From assembly GCA_963730065.1 (NCBI GenBank), contig CAVSQL010000014.1, positions 744,001 through 808,000 on the forward strand: 64,000 nucleotides of DNA, read 5' to 3'. The DNA comes from UBA9676 sp963730065 (GTDB lineage: Bacteria > Actinomycetota > Actinomycetes > Streptosporangiales > Streptosporangiaceae). Below are positions 39,500 to 50,524 of this stretch, piece by piece. The notes under the pieces are model-generated. The model did not search any database. It worked only from the letters and a program-made list of their open reading frames with translations, and was not told the origin of the DNA. A program made the translations under genes and the position numbers. Numbering within the stretch: position 1 is the stretch's first letter; each line of letters opens with the position of its first letter.

Positions 39500-42429
39500 C
39501 AATGGCCCTGCGGCGCGTGCCGTGCGAGCAGGTACTGCTGCAGGTCACGCAAGGGCCGGCCGGGCGCGTCCAGGTGATGCCAGGTCCAGGTGCCGTCGCC
39601 GGCCAGCCACCACGACGCGGTGGTCTCGTCCATGGCCAGGGCGATGAGGCTGCGCAGCTCCGCCTGCTGGGCCGGGTCCTTCACCCGGACCAGCGCCTCG
39701 ACCCGCCGGTTCAGGTTGCGGTGCATCAGGTCGGCGGAGCCGATCCACACCTCGCTGTCTTCATCTTCACCGGTGCCGAACGCGTAGATCCGGGAGTGCT
39801 CCAGGAACCGGCCGAGCACGCTGCGGACGCGGATCGTCTCCGACAGGCCGGGGATGCTCGGCCGGATGCAGCAGATCCCGCGCACCCACAGGTCCACCGG
39901 CACCCCCGCCCTCGACGCCTCGTACAAGGCGTCGATCATCACCTCGTCCACGATCGAATTGCACTTGAACTGAATCCGGGCCGGCTGGCCCTCCCGGTGC
40001 CGGGCCACCTGCTGCCTGATGCGTTCCAGCAGGCCCACGCGCAGGCCGGCCGGGGCGACCAGCAGCCGCTGGTAGGCGTTCTTGCGGCTGTAACCGGTCA
40101 GGTGGTTGAACAAGTCGGTGACGTCCGCCCCGACCACGGGATCGGCGGTCAGCAGGCCCAGATCCTCATACATCCGGGCGGTCTTGGGGTGGTAGTTGCC
40201 GGTCCCGATATGGCAGTAGCGGCGCAGCGAGCCGTCCGACTCCTCCCTCACCACCAGCACCGTCTTGCAGTGGGTCTTCAGGCCGACGATCCCCCACACG
40301 ACGTGGCAGCCGGCCTCCTCCAGCTTGCGCGCCCAGGTGATGTTGGCCCGCTCGTCGAACCTGGCCTTCAGCTCGACCACCACCACCACCTGCTTGCCCG
40401 CTTCGGCGGCGTCGACGAGGGCGTCCACGATCGAGGACGAATCGCTGGTCCGGTACAGGGTCTGCTTGATCGCAAGCACGTGGGGGTCGGCGGCCGCCTC
40501 CACGATCAGCCGCTCCACCGTGGTGGTGAACGAGTCGTAGGGCAGGTGGATGAGCACGTCCTGCCTGTCCAGGGTGGTGAAGATGTCGGTGTCCTGCGGC
40601 AGGGCGGACTCCGAGGGCACGAAGGCCGGGTATTTGAGCTTGGGCAGGTCCAGGTCGGCGATGACGCTCAGGCCGGACAGGTCGAGCGGGCCGGGCACGT
40701 GGTAGACGGCGCGCTCGTCGATGTCGAGCTCGGTAACCAGCTTGTCGAGCACGTCGCTGGAGATGGTGTCCTCCACCTCCAGCCGCACCGCGGGCTCGAA
40801 CCGGCGCCGTTGCAGCTCCCGCTCCAGCGACTGGAGCAGGTTCTCGGTGACGTCCTCGTCCACCTCCAGGTCGCGGGTGCGGGTGACCCGGAAGGCGTGG
40901 TGCTCGAGTATCTCCAGGCCGGCGAAGAGCTCAGTGAGATGGGCGGCGATCACGTCTTCCAGCGGCACGAAGCGGTACCGCGAGACGTTGAGGAACCGGG
41001 GCAGCAGCGGCGGCACCTTTACCCGGGCGAACATGGTGGCGCCGGTGTCGGGGTCGGCGACCATCACCGCCAGGCTGAGCGACAGGCCCGAGATGTAGGG
41101 GAACGGGTGCGCGGGATCCACGACCAGCGGCGTGAGCACCGGGTAGATCCGCTCGCGGAACAGCCGCTGCAGGTCCTGCTGCTCCTGCGCGGACAGCTCC
41201 TTCCACCGCAGCACCTCGATCCCTTCCTGGCCCAGGGCGGGCAGGACCGACCGGGCGTAGCACTCGGCATGGCGGACGCTGAGCTCGCGGGCTTTGTCCA
41301 GGGTGCGGGTCAGGACCTCCTCGGGCGGAAGCCCGGTCATGCTCTCCACCGGCAGGCCGGTCGCCATCCGGCGCATCCGCCCCGCCACCCGGACCATGAA
41401 GAACTCATCCAGGTTGCTCGCGAAGATGGACAGGAACCTGACCCGTTCGAGCAGGAAGAGGGTCTCGTCCTCGGCGAGCTCGAGCACCCGCTGGTTGAAT
41501 CTGAGCCAGCTTTCCTCGCGGTCGAAGTAGCGGCCGGGCGGAAGATCGTCATACTGCCCGGCCCGGCCGTCGGCCGGCCCGGCGTGGGGCCGGACCGCGG
41601 ATGCGGCCTCCCGGGCGTCCGGCGGCCGGACCGAGGACACGTCCTCCCCCGCTCTCGCTCCTTCCCGGTGCTCCCCGGGCGGCCAGGCCGGGTCGTCACC
41701 GCGTTCGGGAAGATCCGCCCACTCGCCTGATATCTGCTCACCCGATGCCCGCTGGCCCGGCGTCCGTTCCCCCGGCACTGACGACTCCTGCGGGCCTTCA
41801 GGCTGCTCCAAGCCGACCTGCATGCTGCCCATGCGGTCATTGTCCCCAATGCGCGCGGAATCAAGACGTCCGGGATCGGTCGAAAAGCCCGCTATCCCGG
41901 CGTCCGCCGGGCCCGCACCGGGCACGCCAGCGAGCGTGGCGTTCCGGGTCATGGCGCGCCCCGCGTCACCCCAGGGCGGCGGCCAGCTGCCGCCGCTCAT
42001 CTGGCCGGACAGGCCGGCCTGCCGCCAGATCCGGCTCACCGCCGACTGGCTCACGCCCGCCTCGGCGGCCATTAGGCGGGTCAACCACCGGCGGCGGCCC
42101 GTCGGCGGCGCCTCAAGCAGCGCCCGGGCGACCACGCGCGCCGCCTGCTCGTCGGTGATCGTCCGGGGAGCCCCCGGCCGGCGCGCGTCGCGCAGCCCGG
42201 CGAGCCGCTGGGCCAGGAACCGCGCCCGCCACTTGCGGACGGTGTCCCGGGACAGCCCGAGCTCGGCCGCCACCCGCGAAACCGGCCGCCCCTCCGGGCC
42301 GGCCGCGCACGCGAGCACGATCCGCGCGCGCACCGCCAGCGGCCCCGCTGACGGATCGTCCGCCCAGGCGGCCAGCCGGGCCCGCTCGCCATGGGTCAGC
42401 ACCACCGGCACCGATTTCGGGTTCGCCAC
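39499..42429 (-). CDS. ppk1: Polyphosphate kinase with in-frame N-terminal IS630-type HTH domain
   Basis: The PPK1 part (from about residue 290) makes polyphosphate from ATP: SWLRFNQRVLELAEDETLFL, FASNLDEFFMVRVAGRMRRM, and the phospho-His region YCHIGTGNYHPKTARMYEDL. In front, residues 1-142 match the DNA-binding part of IS630-family transposases: ARLGL-type segment VSRVAAELGLSRDTVRKWRA, RRPGAPRTITDEQAARVV and GVSQSAVSRIWRQAGL. No DDE catalytic domain follows; instead there is a disordered Pro/Gly/Glu linker. The GTG at 42429 has AGGAG upstream. An internal ATG at 41832 with GGGGA eight bases before it would yield a normal-length PPK. Both products may exist. Confidence 0.85.
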   Translation of the reverse strand: MANPKSVPVVLTHGERARLAAWADDPSAGPLAVRARIVLACAAGPEGRPVSRVAAELGLSRDTVRKWRARFLAQRLAGLRDARRPGAPRTITDEQAARVVARALLEAPPTGRRRWLTRLMAAEAGVSQSAVSRIWRQAGLSGQMSGGSWPPPWGDAGRAMTRNATLAGVPGAGPADAGIAGFSTDPGRLDSARIGDNDRMGSMQVGLEQPEGPQESSVPGERTPGQRASGEQISGEWADLPERGDDPAWPPGEHREGARAGEDVSSVRPPDAREAASAVRPHAGPADGRAGQYDDLPPGRYFDREESWLRFNQRVLELAEDETLFLLERVRFLSIFASNLDEFFMVRVAGRMRRMATGLPVESMTGLPPEEVLTRTLDKARELSVRHAECYARSVLPALGQEGIEVLRWKELSAQEQQDLQRLFRERIYPVLTPLVVDPAHPFPYISGLSLSLAVMVADPDTGATMFARVKVPPLLPRFLNVSRYRFVPLEDVIAAHLTELFAGLEILEHHAFRVTRTRDLEVDEDVTENLLQSLERELQRRRFEPAVRLEVEDTISSDVLDKLVTELDIDERAVYHVPGPLDLSGLSVIADLDLPKLKYPAFVPSESALPQDTDIFTTLDRQDVLIHLPYDSFTTTVERLIVEAAADPHVLAIKQTLYRTSDSSSIVDALVDAAEAGKQVVVVVELKARFDERANITWARKLEEAGCHVVWGIVGLKTHCKTVLVVREESDGSLRRYCHIGTGNYHPKTARMYEDLGLLTADPVVGADVTDLFNHLTGYSRKNAYQRLLVAPAGLRVGLLERIRQQVARHREGQPARIQFKCNSIVDEVMIDALYEASRAGVPVDLWVRGICCIRPSIPGLSETIRVRSVLGRFLEHSRIYAFGTGEDEDSEVWIGSADLMHRNLNRRVEALVRVKDPAQQAELRSLIALAMDETTASWWLAGDGTWTWHHLDAPGRPLRDLQQYLLARHAPQGH

Positions 42430-42585
42430 GGCTCCTACTCTATTGTGCGCATACGAACTTATGACTCATGGGCTGGCTCGCTGCGCCCACCGGGCCACGG
42501 TGGAAGCGGCGGCCCGGGAGCCGCGGAGCAGGCCGCCGGCCGGGCACGCCAGCGGCGGTTCAGGGCGTGGGGACGGCGGGCGGTG

Positions 42586-44004
<1,419 letters not shown>

Positions 44005-44024
44005 GGCGAGCGGGCTCCTGGTGT

Positions 44025-45971
44025 TTATGACGGGGTGTGGTGTTCGAGTTCGGGCGTCAGCCGAGCCACCGCCTCGGTGATCTCGCGGGCGAGGTGCTGG
44101 GGCACCAGCCCGGCATCGGCCAGAATCTCTTCCCGCTTCCCATGCCCTAGGAACTCCTGCGGCAGGCCGAACGTGCGCACGGGGATGTCCACCCCAGCGT
44201 CGCGCAGCAGCCGGCCGACCGCGTCGCCGAATCCCCCGGCCCGGCCGTTGTCCTCCACGGTCACGACCAGCCGGTGGCCCGCCGCGGCCCCCACCAGCGC
44301 CTCGTCCACCGGCTTCAGCCAGCGTGGGTCGACGACGGTCACGCCGATGCCCTGGTCGGCTAGCCGGCCCGCGGCCTCCACGCAGACCCCGCCCATCGGA
44401 CCGGCTCCGAGCAGCAGCACGTCGTGGCCGGCCGCGCCCGCCAGGCCATCCGTTGTGGCCGCCCCGCCCGCTCCCGGCGGGCGGTACAGCACGTCCATCT
44501 GGCCGAGTGTGGCCACGGCGGGCAGCTCCGGCGCGGCCGCGCCCTTGGGGAAGCGCAGCACGGTCGGCCCGTCGTGGGTGTCCACCGCCTCGCGCAGCAG
44601 CTCGGCCAGGCGAATGGCGTCCCGCGGAGCGGCGATTCTCAGGCCGGGCACGACCTGCAGGATCGACCCGTCCCACATGCCGTTGTGGCTCGGCCCGTCG
44701 GCCCCGGTCACCCCGGCCCGGTCCAGCACGAACGTCACCGGCAGCCGGTGCAGCGCGACGTCGAGCAGGACCTGGTCGAAGGCGCGGTTGAGGAAGGTGG
44801 CGTAGATCGCGACCACCGGGTGCAGCCCGCCGAGCGCCAAGCCGGCCGCACTGGTGACCGCGTGCTGCTCGGCGATGCCCACGTCGAAGCAGCGGTCGGG
44901 GTACGCGCGGGCGAACGCGGCCAGGCCGGTCGGGTAGAGCATCGCGGCCGTCAGCGCCACCACGTCCGGGCGCGCCGCGCCGATGGCGACCAGCTCCTCG
45001 CTGAACACGTCCGTCCACCCGCGCCGCGATGCGGCGGTGGGCCGGCCGGTCGCCGGGTCGAACGCGCCCGGGCCGTGCATGCAGTCCTCGTCGTCGGCTT
45101 CGGCCGGCGGGTAGCCGAAGCCCTTGCGGGTGATCACGTGCACGATCACCGGGCCGCCGTACCCGCGGGCGCTGTGCAGCGCATGCTCGACCAGCTGCAC
45201 GTCATGGCCGTCCACCGGGCCCAGGTACTTGATGCCGAGGTCCTCGAAGAGCACCTGCGGCTGCAGCACGTCCTTGAGGCCCTTCTTGATCCCGTGCAGC
45301 GTCTCGTACAGGGGCGGGCCGAGCAGCGGGGCGCGCGGCAGGGAGGTCTTGATGTACTCCAGCACGTGCTCGTACCGCTGCGACACCCGCACCGCGGCCA
45401 GGTGCGCGGCGAGCCCGCCGATCGTCGGCGTGTAGGAGCGGCCGTTGTCGTTGACCACGATGACCAGCCGGCTGTTCTTCGCCGCGGCGATGTTGTTGAG
45501 CGCCTCCCAGGCCATGCCGCCGGTCAGCGCGCCGTCGCCGACCACGGCGACCACCGTGCGGCCGTGCTCGCCCCGCAGCTGGTACGCCTTGGCCAGCCCG
45601 TCGGCATAGGACAGGGCGGTGGAGGCGTGCGAGTTCTCCACGATGTCGTGCTCGGACTCGGCCTGGTTCGGGTACCCGGACACGCCGCCGCGCTGCTTCA
45701 GCCGGGCGAAGCCATCCTGCCGCCCGGTGAGCAGCTTGTGCACGTAGGCCTGGTGGCCGGTGTCGAAGACGATCCGGTCGGCCGGGGAGTCGAAGACGCG
45801 GTGCAGCGCGATGGTCAGCTCGACCACCCCGAGGTTGGGCCCGAGATGCCCGCCGTTGCGGGATACCGCCTCGATGAGGAAGTCGCGTATCTCGCTGGCC
45901 AGCGCGGGCAGCTCGTCGGGGCCGAGCGCCTTGAGATCACGGGGACCGGAGATGGACTCCAGCAGAGTCAT
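44025..45971 (-). CDS. dxs: 1-deoxy-D-xylulose-5-phosphate synthase
   Basis: A 648-residue thiamine-diphosphate enzyme joining pyruvate and glyceraldehyde 3-phosphate, the first step of MEP isoprenoid synthesis. Marks are SRNGGHLGPNLGVVELTIAL, FDTGHQAYVHKLLTGR, the ThDP motif VVGDGALTGGMAWEALNN, DVGIAEQHAVTSAAGLALGG and DRAGVTGADGPSHNGMWD. A GAGGAG ribosome site precedes the ATG. Co-direction with fprA, 20 bp downstream, suggests one transcript. Confidence 0.95.
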   Translation of the reverse strand: MTLLESISGPRDLKALGPDELPALASEIRDFLIEAVSRNGGHLGPNLGVVELTIALHRVFDSPADRIVFDTGHQAYVHKLLTGRQDGFARLKQRGGVSGYPNQAESEHDIVENSHASTALSYADGLAKAYQLRGEHGRTVVAVVGDGALTGGMAWEALNNIAAAKNSRLVIVVNDNGRSYTPTIGGLAAHLAAVRVSQRYEHVLEYIKTSLPRAPLLGPPLYETLHGIKKGLKDVLQPQVLFEDLGIKYLGPVDGHDVQLVEHALHSARGYGGPVIVHVITRKGFGYPPAEADDEDCMHGPGAFDPATGRPTAASRRGWTDVFSEELVAIGAARPDVVALTAAMLYPTGLAAFARAYPDRCFDVGIAEQHAVTSAAGLALGGLHPVVAIYATFLNRAFDQVLLDVALHRLPVTFVLDRAGVTGADGPSHNGMWDGSILQVVPGLRIAAPRDAIRLAELLREAVDTHDGPTVLRFPKGAAAPELPAVATLGQMDVLYRPPGAGGAATTDGLAGAAGHDVLLLGAGPMGGVCVEAAGRLADQGIGVTVVDPRWLKPVDEALVGAAAGHRLVVTVEDNGRAGGFGDAVGRLLRDAGVDIPVRTFGLPQEFLGHGKREEILADAGLVPQHLAREITEAVARLTPELEHHTPS

Positions 45972-46080
45972 CTCGTTTGCTCCTCATCGTCGGCGGCCTG
46001 GCGGGCCCCCGCGGTCACTCCCGACGGGCGGCGCGCGCGGGCCGGGCACGAAGCAAGAACCCTAGACGAGTCTATTTCGC

Positions 46081-46101
46081 CCGGTGCGCATGATGCACCG
46101 G
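46081..46101 (-). terminator. Short hairpin after the MFS gene
   Basis: CCGGTGC at 46081-46087 pairs with GCACCGG at 46095-46101 around a seven-base loop. It is 17 bp past the stop of the minus-strand MFS gene and ahead of dxs, so it may end the MFS transcript. It could alternatively be an operator. Confidence 0.4.
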
Positions 46102-46117
46102 TGACCGCGATGTTGAG

Positions 46118-47398
46118 TCACGATCCTGCCATGACGCGCGGCGCGTCCTGCCCTGAATCACGTCCTGACCTGGACGCCTGTTCGGACCGCAGCGAGCGGA
46201 CCTGGCGTGGCGCCAGCGCCAGCAGCGACGCCCCGAGGATCAGGACGGCGGCACCGTACTCGGTGAAGGGGACGCCGATACTGGCCGCGAGCGGGCCGGC
46301 CACCAGCGCGCCGGCCGGCATCGCCGCGACCGTGCCCAGGATGTCGTAGGAGGAGACGCGGGCGAGCCGGTCCGGCGGGATGTGCCGGGCCAGCGTCACT
46401 GTCCACTGCACCATCATGATCTCCAGCGCGATGCCCAGCGCCACCGCGGACGCGCAGACCAGCGGGAGCGGCCACGGGCCCGCCAGCGCCAGCGGCGAGA
46501 TCGCGCAGGCCCCGCCGATGAGCACCACGAAGCGGATCGGCCGGCGCGGGGTGAAGCGCAGCGCGACCAGGCCGCCGATGATCAGGCCGACCGCGTCCGC
46601 GGCCATGATCACACCCCAGGCTGCCGGGCCGCCCAGGTCTCGGCGGGCGACGGCCGGCCCGAGCACGTCGAACGCTCCGTACCAGGCGGCCAGGACCACG
46701 CAGAACTGGGCGGTCGTCGCCCACAGCCAGGTGTGGGAGGCGAACTCGGCCCAGCCCTCGCGCAGGTCGCGGAGCAGGCTGGCGTGCCCGGTGCGCTCCG
46801 CGCCCGGTGCCCGGATGGCCAGCAGCAGCGGCACCGTGCCCAGCATGCCGACCCCGCAGATGGCCAGCGCCCAGCCAGGCCCGGCCACGGCCACGAACAC
46901 CCCGGCCAGCGCGGCGCCGCCCATCTGCGCCGCGTTCATCGCCAGCCGGCTGAGCGCGCTGGCCTCCTGCATCAGCCGGGCCGGGACCAGCCGGGGCAGC
47001 AGGGCCTGGGAGGCCGGGTAGAACACCGCCATGCCCGCGCCGTTCAGCGCCTCCAGGGCGATCATCTGCCACAGCCGGGGGTGGCCGGTGAGGACGAGGA
47101 GGCCGAACCCGCCCTCGCCCACCGCGATCATCAGGTTGGCGGCCACGATCACCCGCTGCGGCGCGATCCGGTCCGCGACCACCCCTCCGGCCAGCGCAAA
47201 CACCAGCGCCGGCAGGATCTGCGCGGCCAGCACGTAGGACAGGTCGGCGGTGGACCCGGTCAGATCCAGGACCGCGAACGCCACCCCGACCAGGGAGAAG
47301 GCGGCCGCTGCCGGAGCCAGCACCCGGTCGGCCAGCAGCAGCCGGAAGTCGCGGATCGCGAGCACGGGAAACCTGCGGACCAGGCCGGGCCACAGCAT
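46118..47398 (-). CDS. MFS transporter (EntS-like, TMS_3 type)
   Basis: A 426-residue, roughly 12-helix exporter. FRLLLADRVLAPAAAAFSLV opens TM1, followed by GGVVADRIAPQRVIVAANLM as motif A, GMAVFYPASQALLPRLVPA and ASALSRLAMNAAQMGGAALA. These are typical of the enterobactin-exporter-like MFS branch. The ATG at 47398 was chosen because homology starts there; the frame is open further upstream. No siderophore genes are nearby, so the substrate is open. Confidence 0.85.
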   Translation of the reverse strand: MLWPGLVRRFPVLAIRDFRLLLADRVLAPAAAAFSLVGVAFAVLDLTGSTADLSYVLAAQILPALVFALAGGVVADRIAPQRVIVAANLMIAVGEGGFGLLVLTGHPRLWQMIALEALNGAGMAVFYPASQALLPRLVPARLMQEASALSRLAMNAAQMGGAALAGVFVAVAGPGWALAICGVGMLGTVPLLLAIRAPGAERTGHASLLRDLREGWAEFASHTWLWATTAQFCVVLAAWYGAFDVLGPAVARRDLGGPAAWGVIMAADAVGLIIGGLVALRFTPRRPIRFVVLIGGACAISPLALAGPWPLPLVCASAVALGIALEIMMVQWTVTLARHIPPDRLARVSSYDILGTVAAMPAGALVAGPLAASIGVPFTEYGAAVLILGASLLALAPRQVRSLRSEQASRSGRDSGQDAPRVMAGS

Positions 47399-47609
47399 TG
47401 CAGGCGTCCGTTCTGTACATGCCGGGCGTGCGGGATGCCCGCCGCCGGGCGAAGGGGAACCGGCCTCGACGGTAACCGGGCCGCTGACGCGGAGGCAAAC
47501 CGATTTCACCCGCGCCGTATTCCGCGCCGCCCCGGTCCCGGTCCCCTCCGTGATCACGGACGATTGCGTGCGCAAAGCGCCGAAAGGGTCCGCGATCACG
47601 GGATGGAGG

Positions 47610-47630
47610 GCGGGGCGGTGGCCGCCCCGC
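47610..47630 (-). terminator. Hairpin immediately after xylA
   Basis: GCGGGGCGG at 47610-47618 pairs perfectly with CCGCCCCGC at 47622-47630 over a TGG loop. It begins three bases past the xylA stop and probably ends the xylBA transcript. Confidence 0.7.
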
Positions 47631-47632
47631 GG

Positions 47633-48799
47633 CTACCGGACGCCGTAAAGGTGCTCCAGGGCGAGCTGGTCGAGGCGCTCGAACGCCATGCCGCGGGCCG
47701 CGAGCGCCTCGATGTCGGGGGTGAATCCGGCCAGGTCGCGCCAGGTCTCGCCGTCCGCCAGGGTGGGCGCCGACAGCTCGTCCACGCTCGCGGCCGCCAC
47801 GGCCGCCTTCACCTGCGGGTCGGCCCGGAACGCGCGGACCTTGTCGCGCAGGATGAGGTAGTTGCGCATGCAGGCGGCGGCCGACTCCCACACCCCGTCG
47901 TCGTCCTCGGTGCGGGGCGGCTTGTAGTCGAAGTGGACCGGCCCGTCGTAGCCGCCCGCCTCCAGCGCGTCCACCACCCAGAACGCGCCCCGCGCGTTGC
48001 CCGCCCCGAACCGCAGGTCCTGGTCGTAGCGCGGCCCGTTCTGGCCGTTCAGGTCGATGTGGAACAGCTTGCCGTGCCAGAGTGCCTGGCTGATGGCGTG
48101 GGCGTAGTTGAGCGACGCCATCTCCTCGTGCCCCACCTCGGGGTTGATGCCGACGAGCTCCGGGTGCTCCAGCTCGGTGATGAACGCCAGCGCGTGCCCG
48201 GCGGTGGGCAGCAGGATGTCGCCGCGCGGCTCGTTCGGCTTCGGCTCGAGCGCGAACCGCAGGCCGTAGGAATGGTCGAGGACGTACTGGCAGAGCACGT
48301 CCATCGCCTCCTTGTAGCGGTCGAGGGCGGCCCGCACGTCCTTGCTCGCCCCGGACTCGGCCCCTTCCCGGCCGCCCCAGCACACGTAGACCCCGGCGCC
48401 CAGCTCGGCCGCCAGATCGAGGTTGCGCATGACCTTGGCCAGCGCGAACCGGCGCACGTCCCGGTCGTTGGCCGTGAACGCGCCTTCCTTGAACATCGGA
48501 TGGGAGAACAGGTTGGTGGTGGCGGTGGTCACCACCAGGCCGGTATCGGCCAGCGCCTGCCGGAAGTCCGCGATCTGCCGGTCCCGCTCGGCCGGGCCCG
48601 CGCCGAAGTCGAACACGTCGTTGTCGTGGAAGTTGACCCCGTAGGCGCCGAGTTCCGCGAGCTTGCGGACGGCCCGGGCGGCGGGCATCGGCGGCCGGAC
48701 CGCCGGCCCGAAGACATCTACTCCCTGCCACCCCACAGTCCAGATGCCAAACGAGAACCGGTCGCTGGGGGCCGGCTGGTAGGGATCGGCTGCGTTCAT
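47633..48799 (-). CDS. xylA: Xylose isomerase
   Basis: A 388-residue metal-dependent isomerase converting D-xylose to D-xylulose. Family features are FSFGIWTVGWQGVDVFGPA, YGVNFHDNDVFDFGAG (catalytic His), VVTTATTNLFSHPMFKEGAF, YVCWGGREGAE and FALEPKPNEPRGD with metal-binding Glu, then GQNGPRYDQDLRFG. Length equals the Streptomyces enzyme. AGGACCGAGG lies just before the ATG. It overlaps the xylB stop by four bases (ATGA). Confidence 0.96.
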   Translation of the reverse strand: MNAADPYQPAPSDRFSFGIWTVGWQGVDVFGPAVRPPMPAARAVRKLAELGAYGVNFHDNDVFDFGAGPAERDRQIADFRQALADTGLVVTTATTNLFSHPMFKEGAFTANDRDVRRFALAKVMRNLDLAAELGAGVYVCWGGREGAESGASKDVRAALDRYKEAMDVLCQYVLDHSYGLRFALEPKPNEPRGDILLPTAGHALAFITELEHPELVGINPEVGHEEMASLNYAHAISQALWHGKLFHIDLNGQNGPRYDQDLRFGAGNARGAFWVVDALEAGGYDGPVHFDYKPPRTEDDDGVWESAAACMRNYLILRDKVRAFRADPQVKAAVAAASVDELSAPTLADGETWRDLAGFTPDIEALAARGMAFERLDQLALEHLYGVR

Positions 48800-50259
48800 G
48801 GTTCCTCGGTCCTTTCTGCCCACGTGGCGGTGGCGTCCCGGAGTTCGGCGAACCGGTGGCGGAGGTGGGGCACGGGCGGCCCGGTGTACTGCGCGGCCGG
48901 CCTGCGGGGCCAGCCCGGGGGCTCCGGCGTCCCGGCCAGCGCCCACGCCGCCTGCCGGGCGGCGCCGAGCGCCACATATTCCTCGGGCTCGGGCACCGTG
49001 ACCGGGGCGCCGAAGATCCCCGGCGCCAGCTGCCGGACCGCCTCCGATCGCGCCCCGCCGCCGATCAGCAGCACCCGGCGCTGCTCCACGCCGTGAGCGG
49101 CGAGCAGGCCGGCCGCGTCGGCTAGGGAGGCGAGCACCGCTTCCACGCCGGCCCGGGCCAGGTTCTGCCGGGTGGCGTTGCGGGTGGTCAGGCCGCGCAG
49201 GACCCCGCTGGCGTGCGGCCGGTTGGGTGTCCGCTCACCGTCGAGATAGGGCAGCAGGGTGATACCGCCCGCACCGGGCCCGGCCGCGAGCGCGGCTTCC
49301 GACAGGCCGGCCAGGTCGGTGCCGATCAGGTCGGCCACCGCGGACAGCACCAGTCCCGCGTTGACCGTGCAGACCAGTGGCAGGAAGTGCCCGGTGGCGT
49401 CCGCGAACCCCGCCACCGCGCCGGAGGCGTCGGCGGCCGGGACGGTGGTGACCGCGAACGCGGTGCCCGAGGTGCCGATCGACACGGCCACTTCGCCCGG
49501 CTGCAGGCCCAGTCCAAGCGCGGCGCCCATGTTGTCGCCGGTGCCGGGCGCCACCGCCGCGCCCCACCCGGCCTCGCCCACGGCCCCGGCGGGCGGCGCG
49601 ACCCTCGGCAGGAGAACGGGGTGGCCCAGCGCGGCCGACACGACATCGGGCAGCCATTGCCCGGACGCGGGCGAGTAGTACCCGGTGCCGGATGCGTCGC
49701 CCCGGTCGGTGACCATGTCAACCGGCTGCTCCGCCCCGGCGGGTGGCCCCATATCCGGGTGCCCGGCCGCCCGTTCCCGCTCCCCGCGGGCGCCGCGCAG
49801 CCGCCAGGTCAGCCAGTCATGGGGCAGCATGACGGCCGCGGTCCTGGCCGCGTGCTGCGGTTCGTGCTCGGCGAGCCAGCGCAGCTTGGTGACGGTGAAG
49901 GAGGCGGTAGGCACGCTGCCGGTCTGGGTCGCCCACCACAACGGGCCGCCGCGCTCCCGGATCAGCGCCGCCGCGGCGGAGGCGGACCGCATGTCGTTCC
50001 AGAGCAGGGCCGGCCGGATCACCTCACCGCCGGAGTCCAGCGCCACCATGCCGTGCTGCTGGCCCGCGACCCCGACCGCCGCCGCCTGCTCCAGCAGCCC
50101 GCCGCCGGCCTCGGCCAGCGCCGCCCACCACGCGGCCGGGTCGGTCTCGGTGCCGCCCGGATGGGGCGCGCTCCCCCGGCCGACAACCGTCCCGTCGTCC
50201 GCCCGGCACAGCAGCACCTTGGTGGACTGTGTGGAGGAATCCACTCCGGCCACGAGCAT
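48796..50259 (-). CDS. xylB: Xylulokinase
   Basis: A 487-residue FGGY-family sugar kinase phosphorylating D-xylulose. The ATP-binding start is LVAGVDSSTQSTKVLLC; WNDMRSASAAAALI, HDWLTWRLRG and DASGTGYYSPASGQWLPDVV are typical, as are SIGTSGTAFAVTT and ITLLPYLDGERTPNRPHASG. It is the first gene of the xylBA pair. No xylose transporter is next to it, so uptake is probably encoded elsewhere. Confidence 0.95.
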   Translation of the reverse strand: MLVAGVDSSTQSTKVLLCRADDGTVVGRGSAPHPGGTETDPAAWWAALAEAGGGLLEQAAAVGVAGQQHGMVALDSGGEVIRPALLWNDMRSASAAAALIRERGGPLWWATQTGSVPTASFTVTKLRWLAEHEPQHAARTAAVMLPHDWLTWRLRGARGERERAAGHPDMGPPAGAEQPVDMVTDRGDASGTGYYSPASGQWLPDVVSAALGHPVLLPRVAPPAGAVGEAGWGAAVAPGTGDNMGAALGLGLQPGEVAVSIGTSGTAFAVTTVPAADASGAVAGFADATGHFLPLVCTVNAGLVLSAVADLIGTDLAGLSEAALAAGPGAGGITLLPYLDGERTPNRPHASGVLRGLTTRNATRQNLARAGVEAVLASLADAAGLLAAHGVEQRRVLLIGGGARSEAVRQLAPGIFGAPVTVPEPEEYVALGAARQAAWALAGTPEPPGWPRRPAAQYTGPPVPHLRHRFAELRDATATWAERTEEP

Positions 50260-50524
50260 GCTGCCCCCCTTGCTGACGCAGTGAATTTACCCTGGGCCGA
50301 TGCTGTCAGCCAGCAGGCCGGGGATGACATCACAAAGCATGCCCATGGCAGCGTCCAGATGCCCCGCAGGCCCTGCAGCCGGAAGATCGTGGATCGGTTG
50401 TGCCCGATCATGTGGAAGAGCCCCGCGTGACCAGCGCATTCGCTGCTCACGCAATTCACTGAAGTTCTGCGGCTGCTCGCTTGGTACCAACCGGCGCTCC
50501 GCACGCCCTCGGCTGGACGGGCCA

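Noticed and set aside
39478..41730. Plus-strand frame of 750 codons
   Set aside because: Antisense to polyphosphate kinase; composition is typical of high-GC shadows.
41832..42429. A complete IS630 insertion sequence
   Set aside because: Only the DNA-binding part is present; no DDE domain and no terminal inverted repeats were seen.
44424..46349. Plus-strand frame of 641 codons
   Set aside because: Antisense to dxs; no domain.
46158..48977. Minus-strand frame of 939 codons across MFS and xylA
   Set aside because: Low-complexity Arg/Gly/Pro shadow in another frame of two well-supported genes.
46382..49096. Plus-strand frame of 904 codons
   Set aside because: Antisense shadow of MFS, xylA and xylB with no recognisable domain.
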